DNA from: Cliona cf. orientalis | Lineage: Eukaryota > Porifera > Demospongiae > Clionaida > Clionaidae | Assembly: GCA_963930775.1 (NCBI GenBank) | Contig: OZ005692.1 | Coordinates: 951,601-1,015,600, forward strand | Length of the DNA: 64,000 nucleotides | Reading direction: 5' to 3' | In this document: piece by piece, positions 1 through 17,422 of the stretch | Layout of the letters: the number at the start of each line of letters is the position of its first letter | Position numbering within the stretch: position 1 is the stretch's first letter | The notes under the pieces: generated by a model | Database searches by the model: none | What the model was told of the DNA's origin: nothing | The model's input: only the letters and a program-made list of their open reading frames with translations | Position numbers and translations under genes: made by a program

Positions 1-41
1 GCAGTTTAGAGGTGGATCTGGCGTGGCTCGGAGTGCTTGCA

Positions 42-3000
42 ATGGCGAGCGAGGCGAAGCCGAAGAGTAAGCAATTAAAGCGGCTAGGATCCGTGAGAGC
101 AATCGCAATAAAGAAGGTAAGTTACTAGAGATAAGCTTACGTACATCAAGGTCTTTCCTCGCGATTTTTTAGAGAGGGTACCGGTGCACGCTTTCAGCCC
201 CGCCCACCTTGTTTATTATAATTCTTGTACAGACGCATGTGGCTTCTAAAACGGTTTCTTTATTAGTCCTTGGGTAGTGTATATATACATAAATTTTATG
301 AATGGTGTCAACTTTTCGATCCATAGCAACTACTATTAGATGTAGGAGGAGTGCTCCATATCAGCAGATGTGTATATGCACAAACAGTATTCACGAGCAT
401 TTATAAACAACAAATCACGGCCATCAATCTCCTTATTTAGGGTGATAATGTTTTATATCACAGTGCCGTGGCTAGCACATGCTGCACCTGCATGCATGTA
501 TCACTGTGGCAACTGCCCACTTGTATGTTTGTTTATTGCCCCAGGGACTTTAATACACAGACTGAATGGCTGTACCTTGGTTTATAGTTGATAGTAATGT
601 TTATACACCCCCTCTTCTTCCTCCCTCCCTCCCTCCCTCTCTCCCTTAATTATAACTAGTACTTACCTTCTTGTGTGGACCACTGGTAGCTACATGAAAA
701 TCTGTACTCATCTGTTTGGAGTGTATAACTTTTACTGCTTTTACTGGATAGGCTGGTCTACATTATTATCTGTATAGGGTATGTTAACTCATGAAGTGGA
801 CGAAGGAAGTCCGTGTAGAAAATGTGGTGTCAACTGTCCAGGATTCTCGCTACACTTCTGGAGGTGAGCATTAAAAGCATGAGATTAAATATGCATGCAC
901 AGTGGCAGCACCATGGCACACTGATAATGATGATGGCCTAATATTTGATAGAAAAATTTGCAAGAACTGCTTATGTCCTCGTGAAGAACACGAGATCAGT
1001 GAGGAGCCAGAGAGCAAGATAGCGATACCGGTAGGAAAGCTTCTCTTCTCTCCATCGGCTGACACTCTCGCTCGAGGGGAACACCCGTACTCACCTATGA
1101 AGTAAGACATACTATAAGATTGTGAATAAATTTAGTAAACACCGCTGATGGTGCAAATATTAATTTTCATTGATCTACTCTTGTAGCGTACGTCGAACAA
1201 AATCTGTTGGTGACTCAGCTCAAGACAGTCCCAGTTTGCTGAAGAGACTCCACAACTATGTTTGGGTACCAAAAGACTGCAATGTTGAAACTGTGAGTGC
1301 ATTGAGTTGTGCATGGCTAAAATTTAATTTTCCTTAATCATAAATTCTACCCCAAAATATCTTTGCCGAATCTCTGGATTCAAGTATCTAATACGTCTAA
1401 CTTAAGCTGGCTAAATTCCATAGGACCTAGGCATTAAGTACTTCATAATGCATGCTGCATGATCACACTGCTTAAATGGTGTCACATCATGATAATATTA
1501 TTATTGTGCTTTTCTCTGTGCAGGCTGATCAACTTTTTCTTCTTTTTTTTCATACAGGCTAGAAAATACTTCCAATCATTATCTGCTCAAAAGACTCCTG
1601 TCCGGGGCACCCAGGGAGAGCGCTATAGACAGAAACAGCTGATTCGGCAACTACCAGCCTACGACATCGACACAATCTACTGCAATGAGCGGACAGAACC
1701 GGAAATGAAACAGATGGAGCTGTTCATCAAACTGAGGAAGGAGAAATTTCTTGGCAGAGGAGGACTGAAGATGAGAGAAACCACTGACAGATCGGCACCA
1801 TGGGTACGTTTAATTGTTAGCCCCTTGATCACCCCAGCCCCTTAAAATAACCACCATCCCCCCTCAATCATCCCCCCCCCCAGCCTGGCCCCTTGCATAG
1901 CTGGGAGGGGACTGGTGACAAGGGTATTATTGGGCATGTACGATGGAGCATGCATGTGGAGAAATGCAGCTAAAATAATACTATGCCACCAGCTAAGAAA
2001 AGGGACCATCAGGGATTTTTTTTGTTTGTAGTATATATGTAGCTAGCTTGTTGTATGTATAGAGTAATGTACTGTAGTGTAATCTGCTCTCTGTTTGTGC
2101 CTATATACACTGATACAAGATTTAGTACTCACTACACGCTGTAGAAAGTATGTTGGATCCGGATATTAAAAGTGTTTCATACTAGCAACTCCCCCAAAAT
2201 TTAATGGTCCATTTTCTCATAGCAGATCACAATGTTATTCGTTTTGAAACATAAGAATACCTTTCATGTATTTTGGAAACCAAAATTGTTTTCAATTATG
2301 CATAATATGTTTAAGTTCTCATATTGCTTTTAGCTTCTCAAAAAAAAAGTTAATCTCTATTGCTCTTTCAATTCCCTAGGTATGTCAGAGTTGTCAGATG
2401 CCCCTCAAGGCGGGGGACGTGGGTGTTTTTGCTGACAGGGCAGGTCCGAATAAATGCTGGCACCCCGCCTGCTTCACCTGCTCGGACTGCGGAGAACTCT
2501 TGGTCGATCTCATCTACTTTTTCAATGACAAAGATGACAAGGTCTACTGCGGCAGACATCATGCTGAGAAACTCAAGCCTAGATGTGCAGCTTGTGATGA
2601 GGTATGTAGAGAATTGATGCTCTTAATCTTAGCATAAAAGAGTGGGTGGGGCTGATCCGTGCTGCACCCTTTAGCCACGCCCACTTTCACCACCTCTTAT
2701 TGCATGGTGCAAGAGAACATTAATAATTGACGGTTCTTGACTAATAAGCCCCATCTCTTTGCCTGGACTATTGAAAAGGGGGGGGGGGTGCTATCATGAT
2801 CACCACACCCACAAGCATTTCATGTACCTCAGCTTAGTTTATACTTTGGACTGACTGTGGAACACTGTAGCTACATAAAAAATTATGTTTTTCATAGTTG
2901 ATTTTGTGTGAAGAGTACACCCGTGCCGAGGACCATGACTGGCATTTGGATCACTTCTGCTGCCTTCGCTGCGACCTGTCCCTGGGAGGGAAGCAGTACC

Positions 3001-4074
3001 GGCCTCAGGAGGGAATGCCGTTCTGCCTGAACTGCTACGAGATAGCATTTTCTGCCGTCTGTGAGGTATGCATTGTATTATTCGTTTGTAGCAGTACATG
3101 ATCGATACTACTATAATATTATATTATGCATAGGCTTTATTATAATATAGCTCAAGACTAAGGTGGTATTTTTAATTTACACTCATTTAATATGTCCAAC
3201 TGCATGTACTTCAAATCTGTACATTCATAAACATCCCCATGGCAACTCTTCACTGTTAGAAACATGCAGGCTGGGCTGGGGTAAAGCATATCGCTATGTC
3301 TATGCTCTAGAGGTTGTGTACGTTAATTTTAGTAAAAAGGGTGTGTCTGGAATGTGGAGTGGATCACCTTATCTCACAACACCACGCCGTGAATTTTGTC
3401 AACTCTAGATCTGCTTACATGTAATTCAATACGTACAAAATTCACACGAGCTCATGTGTGCAAAATCGCCCAATTGAATAGTTCATGAATTTATGGATTT
3501 ATAATTACTGGATAGAAAATTAAAGCTTAATAGTTAAAATCTTATTATAGCTTTAATTGTGCCCCAGACCCTCAAAACTCAGAGACTGATGTATTAATAA
3601 CTACAGTCGAACCTCTAATAAAGGACCCTCCGAGAAAGGGACACTGTATGTTAAACCTCTCTATATGGGGGACACTGTTTGGTGTCCCAAAAACTATCAT
3701 TCCCTATAGTTTCCATTCATTGAGAACCTCCGAGAAGAGGACAACCTCTCTATAAGGGATAAAACCGCTGAATTTATAATATTGTTCCCAAAGTGTCCTT
3801 TATTTGGAGGTTCGACTATAATATTTTCATGTACCTGTCTTTCTATTAATTTTATGGCATTAAAACACACAATGTCATGTAGTCTTGTGGTAACACCATC
3901 ACACTGGACGAACCTCGGCTAACTCACGAAGACCGCGTCTGGCACGCCAAACCAGAGTGCTTCTTCTGTGCCGTCTGCAATCGTTCGCTGCTGGAGGAGC
4001 CATTCCTGCCAAAACAGGGCAAGATTTTCTGCTCTAAAGAGCACTATCAGAAGTTCAAAGCAAAGTCCAAGTGA
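42..4074 (+). CDS. TES: Testin homologue (PET + three LIM domains)
   Basis: Eight exons join in phase: 42-116, 778-863, 952-1101, 1187-1292, 1558-1803, 2380-2601, 2898-3065 and 3883-4074, giving about 414 residues; human testin is about 420. The N-terminus carries the cysteine-rich motif GSPCRKCG...HFWRKICKNC (about 35-62) typical of testin rather than prickle. A PET domain spans about 123-213 ([16 protein letters not shown]). Three LIM zinc fingers follow: CQSC...CGRHH (223-286), the second in exon 7 (about 288-350) and the third in exon 8 (352-410), with the expected Cys/His pairs. Testin is a focal-adhesion and actin-cytoskeleton scaffold in other animals. All introns are GT-AG. The ATG at 42 was chosen because exon 1 joins exon 2 in phase 0; the true 5' end could lie upstream of the window. 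Unrelated in type to the rest of the cluster. Confidence 0.93.
601..660. repeat. CT-rich low-complexity tract in testin intron 1
   Basis: A CCCTCCCTCC-type pyrimidine tract lies within testin intron 1 (117-777). The remainder of this intron shows no coding signal. Confidence 0.7.
3604..3817. mobile_element. Short inverted-repeat element (MITE, pogo/Tigger-like ends) in testin intron 7
   Basis: The segment begins CAGTCGAACCTC and ends GAGGTTCGACTA, so the termini are inverted repeats, and it is flanked by TA on both sides, the target duplication of Tc1/mariner/pogo-type elements. Internal words (CTCTATA, GGGACAC, AACCTCCGAGAA) recur in both orientations. It is about 214 bp and non-coding, hence non-autonomous. 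The family assignment to pogo/Tigger rests on the terminal sequence only. Confidence 0.75.
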
Positions 4075-4764
4075 TTACCGTAACTGTTATAGGAGTTGTG
4101 TGTGCTATATACGTACATGCACAAACACAATAATATATACACAATGCATACGTACTCACAAGATTAATTAATATTTCTTAAAAATACTTTCAGATTATTA
4201 TTAGTCTAGTGATCAGAATATTATTATATAGGTACAGTACATTCATCTATACTAAAGGCCTAGGGCACGGCATCACTTATTATTAATTTTGTGTGTTTAG
4301 CATTATACGTTATCGTATTAGGACCTGGAGGTAGCATTATTTAAATCAATACATCTGCGGTTATGATTTTTTTTATTGTATATACTATGTATCTATCCAT
4401 TTACACCACATTAAGTTTGCTATTCATAAACACTAATTTTAATACCGTACTTAATCTAATACTACGCATGCCAAAAAAATAATTTCAATTTTGAAAAACG
4501 CGCGTTTTTCTGGTAAAGGTCGTCAATCGCTCCATATATAAACGTTATGAGAATTCGAAAAATGCTAATTTATTGCGTTAAATTGGATCATGCGTTGTAT
4601 TCGATTAACGGTACCGGTATGCACTAAAATTTAATAGCAGCATTACTTAATTATTTACAAGTGAGAATAAGTTAATAAGCTGCCAGCTCATGAAGGGGAT
4701 AAAAATTGGATGGAGAGGAATAAAAAATAAGGAAGAGGATGTGCTAAATATAGATTAATGACAG
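4075..4764. other. Convergent intergenic region between testin and pleckstrin 3' ends
   Basis: AT-rich DNA that should hold the 3' untranslated regions of both convergent genes. No coding potential was seen. It contains one copy of the word GGTAAAGGTCGTC (about 4512-4524) that recurs elsewhere in the window, followed by a TATATAAA word. Confidence 0.6.
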
Positions 4765-10696
<5,932 letters not shown>

Positions 10697-10739
10697 CGTG
10701 CGATGGAGGTGAGTCAACTCGCGGATCTTGATTGACTTT

Positions 10740-10890
10740 AATCCGGAAGCTCTTCAAAATTTAATGAACTTGAGACCCGCCCTCGACCTTTGCCGCGCGC
10801 GCCGCTCATGCAGCCCCACCCCCCGAGCCTAATCCTAGATCCTCGGTGGCGACCATGTACCAGGATTCGGAAAGGTAATGATCGACAACA
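10740..10890. promoter_or_regulatory. Conserved upstream block (copy 1) between pleckstrin and kinase-kelch gene 1
   Basis: The order of words AAGCTCTTCAAAAT, GAACTTGAGACCCGCCCTCG, GCGCGCGCCGCTCA, GCCCCACCC and CTCGGTGGCGACCAT is shared with 22170-22300, upstream of kinase-kelch gene 2. It ends in AGGTAATGATCGACA (10873-10890), which also precedes the GTPase genes near 28.85, 43.69 and 50.11 kb. Here it lies 44 bp upstream of pleckstrin but about 900 bp upstream of the kinase. A regulatory role is inferred from conservation only. Confidence 0.5.
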
Positions 10891-11760
10891 ACAAATGCAC
10901 GATCATGCGCAGAGGCGAGGGTGGAGTCTGTACATCGTAGCGATTCCGGGCTATTTCTAAAAGTGGTAGAAAACATCTCAATGATATAATGAAATGATTT
11001 GTTATTCAATTGCGAGTCTAATGGTTCTTGTTTGGTAAAAAATGGTTGAGTAGATCCCGAGATATTCACGATTTTAGTGATCAAGGTAGGGCAAAATATT
11101 CTGCCAAGTTTCTGTAGTAAAAATGGTACAACTTTCAAAACCTTTCATCCTAGTTTTTAGGCCATATCTCAGCAACACAGTGGAATTAAGAGATGGTTCT
11201 TGCGCCAAAATGTTCCGCTGAACATGGCGATTACAGCCACGCCCACAATGGCTTGCAATAACAATAATTGTAATTTTCAATATCTGGGTACTAGTATTTC
11301 ACCTCCTATAGTTTTGTATTGGAAGTTTTTCTTGCAGGTACTTGAATGCTTCAAATAATACACTTTTGGTGGTTCTTTGTACTATTTGGCACGAGAAAGT
11401 GAATGGTAACTGTTTCCACATGAAAGGAATAAATCGTAAACCACAACGTAATATTTAAAGATTTTAAAGTGGAATTTCTGGTAGAACCATTGCTCCATTC
11501 TCCGGGAAACATACATTTTTGGAATCTTCTATCTTTTCTGATTCTGAAACACTATTTAAGTATAAAATTTGGTTGGAGTGAGTGCCTGCAAGAAATCGTT
11601 TTATTATGCCACTTTTCTGTACCATTTTCCCCTATACAAATGCACGTACAAAATTTTACCGATTTTACAAACTTCCGGAATCACTAGTACATGTCGATGC
11701 GTGCGCGAAGTAGAATTCCGTTGTGATTTTAATTTGTGTGACATGTACATGTAGCGAGAA
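10891..11760. other. Intergenic region upstream of kinase-kelch gene 1
   Basis: No reading frame with gene-like features was found. The last 100 bp before the ATG at 11761 are moderately AT-rich, with no clear TATA element. Confidence 0.5.
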
Positions 11761-14700
11761 ATGGCGGCAGACGCGATCAAGGAGCAACTACCGGAGTTTT
11801 TCATAGAAGGACAGCTAACTGAGAAGCGACTTGGAGAGGGTGGCTATGGATACGTCAACAAGGTTAGTAGCTAAATGACTTGAATCACTAGCTATCTATC
11901 TGTTAATTAATTAATTCATTATTAGATTATTGTGGATGAAACCGAATGCGCTGCAAAAATAATCCACAGTGCGATTGAGTTTAGTTCTAATGTGGGCAAT
12001 CAACATGTTAAGGAGCTAAGTTTGCGGTCCAGTCTTCGCCACCCAAACATTGTTCAATTCCTTGGGATATGGCAATGCCCAGGAAGAAGTTCTCTACCAG
12101 CGCTGGTGACTGAGTTGATGGATACTAGCTTGCATAAGTTCCTAGTGGATCCCTCCATGAAAGATGAAGTGCCAATGTCGTACAAGAAAGCCATACTTGA
12201 AGATGTCACCAAGGGGCTAATTTACCTTCACAAGAAGGGTATAGTTCATCGAGACCTAACCGCAAACAACGTGCTGTTAACCGCATCTCTGGTCGCAAAG
12301 ATCTCTGATTTGGGTAATTCTCGCTTCTTGCCAAAAGAGGACTTTGTGAAGTTGACCAGCCGACCCGGTACAGTGGCGTATATGCCACCAGAAGCCTTTA
12401 CCAAGGATTATACGCACAAAGTGGACATCTTCTCATTTGGACACCTAGTACTCTTCACAATGATTCAAGTGAGTGAGAAAAATGATTATAATATCATGAC
12501 TTAGCCTTGTATCCTAGGTAACAGCCATGGTATAACTCCCATATACCCCAGCCCTCAGGCATTATAACTCCCCCTACCCCTGAAAATAGTCCAATAACAC
12601 AGTTGCACTGGTATGCCAAGTTTGTGTTATAGCTACTAGCTTTTCACTAGCCATAGCCAGTAGCTCCCACACATAATACGTAGGATCGAGGGTTCCAGCT
12701 TGATACACTAACTATTGTATAGATTGTCATTATGATAGAATCTAGCTACTTTAATACTACTCCAACTCTTCAAGTTTCAAATATGAAAAAGTCAACAGTC
12801 TGCTGATTACTCTGACCAATCACGGTCAAGATATTAAACAGATAAACTATGTTTGCCCAGGATACACCGTTCATATACCACCTTCGTTCTCGGGCTACGC
12901 CCTCGAACTCAGGGTGGTATATGAACGGTATATCCTGGGCAACCATAGTTTATCTATTACTAATAACATTGCAAAATTGCTATAATGCATTATTCATACA
13001 TCTATTAGATGTCTCCGGATGATCTATTGCCACCTACCTACCAGGATCCAGATGCACTAACAGAGAGCTTAAAGCCTCGTAACGAAGTGGCCCGTCGTGA
13101 TAAATACTTCAAGATGATGATCAAGAAAATACCAACAGAAGTGCATGAAGCTTTTGCGAATTTAACGAAACAGTGTCTGACGTACATACCCAGTGATAGG
13201 CCTGAAGCGATCCAAATACTGCACTGGCTAAGGCAGATCCAAGTAGGTGGGCGAAATGAGGGTATGAACTGCATAGAAGCTGATTTATTCACAAGAGAGA
13301 AGGTATAGCACTTGTTGTGAATGTTATCTGAGTATCTATTTAGTATTTAAACTGTTTTCCTTTGTTGATAGAATGAAGAGGAAAAAAAGCAAATAAGGAT
13401 GGAATATGACGCCACTATCCAAACCTTGCATGTAAGTAATTATGATGCCTTGCTTAGTATTTACGCTTCAAGAACCACCCCTTTTATCTACAGCGAGACA
13501 TTGAACAAAAGAATAGAATAATTCATGACCTTCAAGAGCGACTGAGGGCACCAGAGGCACCTGACTTGGTAATAGTTATCAATTAAAATATAGCAATCAC
13601 AACTGTTGCACAGGCTTACCTTAAGTTTACATTTCTTTCTAGGCCACAATGGGACTGAGTTATCACCTACTAGCATCTGCCAACTTGGTTAGTATTTTTC
13701 CATATACTGTAATAATTTTAGCAAGACTTAATAATGTTTTTATAACAGGGTGGTAATCCAGTTGATTTTGTTCCAGAACCTGAACCCCAACCCGGAGTCA
13801 CTGTGGTATGTGTTATACTTCCTTAAATATCCCATAATATGATTGTTACAGTATATTTAGTGTGCCCAATCGTGTAGGGTAACAGCATAATTTGCTTTTA
13901 GCTATTGATTCAGAAGGCCATTACAATAATTATTACTGTGATAACTATTCATCTATTATGTGACAGTACAATCAATCATGCTTTTAGGTGCTGCAAGAAA
14001 CACCGCCTATTAATATGTCAAATTATCCACAAGCTGTTGTTCGAAACAACCGTATTTATATTGGAGGAGGTTTTGCCAAATCAGATGATATAGCAACACT
14101 GCAGGAATACGATCCTCAGCAAAACAAGTGGGATAAAAGCATCGCAGAACCGTGCCCCACTAAATATTTTGGAATGGCGGTAGTCAAGAATCAACTCTTG
14201 ATAGTTGGCGGCACTGATACTTCAAGCAAAAGAAAGCATGGTCTTGTGTATTGCTTAGATTTCAAAACGAAAAAATGGAGTCGCTTTCAGAAATCATCTA
14301 TGCTCGTTTATCGCTCATCACCAAGTGTAGTAACGTACAAGGATAGGTGGTTGATTGCTATCGGAGGTGAAGATAAGGATGGTCAAGTGCTTAGCTCGGT
14401 GGAAAGGCTTGACATTGATAATCCTGATGATGAACGGTATTGGGAATATTGCTCACCACTCCCAGTTAAATCCCTACACTTTACCTCGGCTATTATTGAC
14501 GATATGCTCTTCTCATTTGGTACCACAACCTATGGAGCTACCATGAGTGTAGGGATGCCAAGCAATAGAGTCTTTTTTGCACCCCTTGGCAAGCTGCTAA
14601 AATCATCAAATAAAACAGAGTCTGTCTGGCAGGACATCCATCATTTGCCATTGAAGGAATCCACAGCTGTATCTTTCAATGGCTCCCTGTTCGCTTTAGG

Positions 14701-14896
14701 CGGCACAAGCACAAGCATATTCAGACTTGAGTACAGCCAAGAACCCAAAAACAAAGCAACGTGGATTCATGTAGGCGATCTTCCAGTTCCACTTTGCCAG
14801 TGTGCGTGTACCCAAAATGGCAACAACATGTTTGTGCATGGAAGACGAGTAAAAACACCTGATGTTTGTGTATACACTCTAACAGTTGATAAGTAA
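11761..14896 (+). CDS. Kinase-coiled coil-kelch protein 1
   Basis: Eight exons in phase: 11761-11862, 11926-12468, 13009-13302, 13372-13431, 13494-13568, 13643-13687, 13749-13805 and 13988-14896; about 694 residues. The kinase domain (about 18-310) has a glycine loop GEGGYGYV (25-32), Lys45 in AAKII, HRDLTANN (HRD 142-144), DLG instead of DFG (162-164) and YMPPEA. The residues suggest an active TKL-type Ser/Thr kinase. Exons 4-5 encode a charged helical coiled coil (about 314-358). The last exon is a kelch propeller (393-694) with recurring IYIGGG, LLIVGG, WLIAIGG, LFALGG strands. The kelch part is probably a ligand- or partner-binding propeller. No signal peptide or membrane segment is visible, so it is likely cytosolic. 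Family name unknown to me; two paralogues lie at 22374 and 58657. Confidence 0.88.
12840..12955. repeat. Long near-perfect hairpin in intron 2 of kinase-kelch gene 1
   Basis: Arms GATAAACTATG...TTGCCCAGGATA...CCGTTCATATACCACC and GGTGGTATATGAACGG...ATATCCTGGGCAA...CATAGTTTATC pair over about 45 bp, with a loop that itself contains the inverted words TTCTCGGGC and GCCCTCGAA. It could be a fold-back MITE or a hairpin RNA precursor; no flanking duplication was identified with certainty. Confidence 0.8.
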
Positions 14897-16004
14897 ACCG
14901 TGACTATTGTGGTTTTCCCAATTCAGATAGTATTACAGTAACTGTGTTATCACTAGATGCTAGGCTGTACTTCTTTGCTTTGCATAGCTACACAATAATA
15001 TTATTATCATAGCCAATTTGTGTGTGTTTATCCTGCTATATAATTGTGTCCTATGTAACTGTTGTATTATCCTGACATGGTTTATGTTATTTTGGGATTA
15101 AGATTGTAGATCTGAATCGATATCTGTACCTTTAGATGATGGACATGTGCTTTTCAATAGTATATCTCTATAATTAGCTGTAAAATGCCTTCATGAAGGA
15201 TCTGTCCTCCTTATGGGTATCTGCTCAATGTCTGACCGATCTGTTTCGTCAAAGGTGGCCTGGGGCCTGCGCTCCAACTTCACTATCACTCTCATTCTCA
15301 CAACACTCTCAGCGAGACCTAGCTATTGACATTCACATCAGGAAAAGGATTCAATAATGGATGCAGGCTTACAAATAATAACCGTTTAATAATAATAATG
15401 TCAAAAGAGCATAATTAAATTGCTACAATTGAGTAGATCTACTACGTAATGGACTAGCTAAGTATAGGGAGGGTGGAAGGTGAGAATGGGAGTTGAAAAC
15501 ATATTCATGTCCGTGCATTTACTTTCATGGATGGGCCCATGCACCCTCAGCTATACGCAATCGGTGGTAATTAATAACTTCCTGTATGTAGACATGCGCA
15601 TGCGAGCATGTAATTCAATAGGCTGTGCTTCATGGCTGAGCAGGAGGATGACCACCGTGAGCACGAGCAAATTCCATTCGATCGGTCTGAGAACCGTCGG
15701 GAAGGCAGGGTCGGCTCTGACGGTCCGGCCATGGCCGGACCACTTTTGGGTCCTGCATTCGATTTTTGTACCTAACGTAATGGAACGCAAACTATCCTAA
15801 TAAAATGCAAGATCTAATTAGCACAAGAAAATTCACGTTCTAGGACAATAATATCTTATAGCTATCTATAATGTATCTTACTGTAGATCGTGACGACCTT
15901 TACCAGAAAACCGTAAGTATTTTTTTTTTTTTTAACATAGTACATAGTATTATGTATATTACGAAAGATTTAGTTGGCTAGTTAACAGCCTGACCACGGA
16001 AGAA
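14897..16004. other. Intergenic region between kinase-kelch 1 and GTPase 1
   Basis: The first 200 bp are probably the 3' UTR. It contains a perfect 20-bp palindrome GGTCCGGCCATGGCCGGACC near 15721 and, at about 15891-15907, the inverse of the GGTAAAGGTCGTC word (shared with 4512) about 100 bp before the GTPase ATG. A poly(T) run lies at 15920-15932. A 106-codon open frame near 15480 was not accepted. Confidence 0.5.
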
Positions 16005-17081
16005 ATGGCAGAGCCGCCTCTGGAAGGGGATCGCAATCGGAGACATGTTTCTGAATCTACAAAGCAGGGACTGAACCTGTTAGATGACGAGCGAACGAAG
16101 GAAGTGTTGGACAAAATTGGCGCCGCGGCAACAGTCGGCAATAATCCTAGCCTGAGAATCGTCGTTGTTGGTGAGATGGGAGTCGGGAAAACCACCCTTG
16201 TCAAAAGCCTCTTTGAGGATCCCGTGCAATCGCATACAGTAGTTGAGCGCACCGTTGAAGTGGACCCCCATACGTTTGAAATCGATTCTCCAAGCGGATA
16301 CCCGATAGAGGTAACGGTGACCGATACGCCAGGCACAGATGCCCTTGTCGGCGTCGGTAGCAAAGCAAACAGCAAACAATTCGTGAAAGAGGTGTCACCT
16401 AGTATCGCAGAGGCTAACATCATCCTTTATTGCCTTCGCATGGACGATTACGTGAAAGAGAAAGATGTTGAAATAATACGATTCTTGCTCAAAGAATTCG
16501 GAGCGCGGATGTGGGCAAAGGTAGTCATTGTGTTGACCTGCGCTAACAAGGTGGTGTTCGAAATTCCGGAAGAGTACAAGCAGCAGATATTTGATGATAA
16601 GTTTAAGAGCATACAGAAAGATTTATGTAGAGCTATGCAGCAAGCTGGTATCAATGAAGCGGTGGCTAAAGCTACTGCAATTTGTGTGGCAGGCAGTCCA
16701 TGGAACAAAATTCTACCAGGCTGTGACGACTGGGTTTGCCCTTTTCTTGTCAACTGCCTCAAATCTGGTATTACCGACAACACCAAGGCCGCTCTTCTTC
16801 ACTCGACCTGGAAGCGATGGATATCTACTAGACGTAAGATCACAGGAACTGCCACGGGAGCTGGAGTGGCTACAGGGTTGGGTCTCATTGTGGTTGGAGG
16901 AGTTCTGGGAGCTCATCCAATTGGATTGCCTCTTGGAGTGCCATTAATTGCAGTTGGAGCTGGTATTTCTATTTATAGTGCTAGTGCTAGCGCAGTACAG
17001 AGTACAGTATCAGAAAGAAAGCACTCAAAGGATGTGGAAACAGTGAACAAAATAAAGAATCTCCAGCCTGGTAGTGACTAG
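16005..17081 (+). CDS. AIG1/septin-like GTPase 1 with C-terminal hydrophobic hairpin
   Basis: Intronless, 358 residues. A P-loop GEMGVGKT (56-63) follows a strand RIVVV; the G3 motif is DTPG (107-110); a strand VVIVLTCANK (173-182) sits where the base-specificity motif is expected and has the form T-x-A-N rather than NKxD. The C-terminus (about 283-335) is a long run of Gly, Val, Ile and Ala (ATGLGLIVVGGVLG...PLIAVGAGISIYSASASAV), suggesting a membrane-inserting hairpin. The arrangement resembles AIG1/GIMAP or paraseptin GTPases with a membrane anchor; the exact family is uncertain. Residues 30-42 (ERTKEVLDKIGA) are conserved in the other copies of this window. It shares its intronless structure with copies at 21977, 28809 and 50239. 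Confidence 0.85.
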   Translation: MAEPPLEGDRNRRHVSESTKQGLNLLDDERTKEVLDKIGAAATVGNNPSLRIVVVGEMGVGKTTLVKSLFEDPVQSHTVVERTVEVDPHTFEIDSPSGYPIEVTVTDTPGTDALVGVGSKANSKQFVKEVSPSIAEANIILYCLRMDDYVKEKDVEIIRFLLKEFGARMWAKVVIVLTCANKVVFEIPEEYKQQIFDDKFKSIQKDLCRAMQQAGINEAVAKATAICVAGSPWNKILPGCDDWVCPFLVNCLKSGITDNTKAALLHSTWKRWISTRRKITGTATGAGVATGLGLIVVGGVLGAHPIGLPLGVPLIAVGAGISIYSASASAVQSTVSERKHSKDVETVNKIKNLQPGSD

Positions 17082-17422
17082 CAAGGAATTATTTTTTATT
17101 ATCAGCAGTAATCATATAAGGTGTGCTGAAACTTCCACAGAATAATTTGTGCTATAATAATAATTATTCCATTATTTATTAACAATTAGCTATATTAATC
17201 TAGCTACATACTAAATTTTATCCTTTTCAGGGTCCATGCAAAAATTTGAATGTTCAAATTTCCGTAGCTTTAAAATAATTAGCTATTGATTTACTTTCAA
17301 ACGTGCACACAAACTCTGTGATCCACTGATATAAATATAATAATTATAAACGAAATTTGCACCAAATTGAATGAAACTTCCAATCATAAATAATACATGA
17401 TTATTATAGCTAATAATAATTA
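17082..17422. other. Convergent intergenic region, 340 bp
   Basis: AT-rich and non-coding; expected 3' UTRs of GTPase 1 (+) and the kinase-GTPase fusion (-). Nothing further seen. Confidence 0.5.

Noticed and set aside
15480..15800. 106-codon + frame and an overlapping 79-codon - frame with a hydrophobic stretch
   Set aside because: No recognisable domain, no splice partners, and composition typical of chance frames around a GC-rich palindrome.
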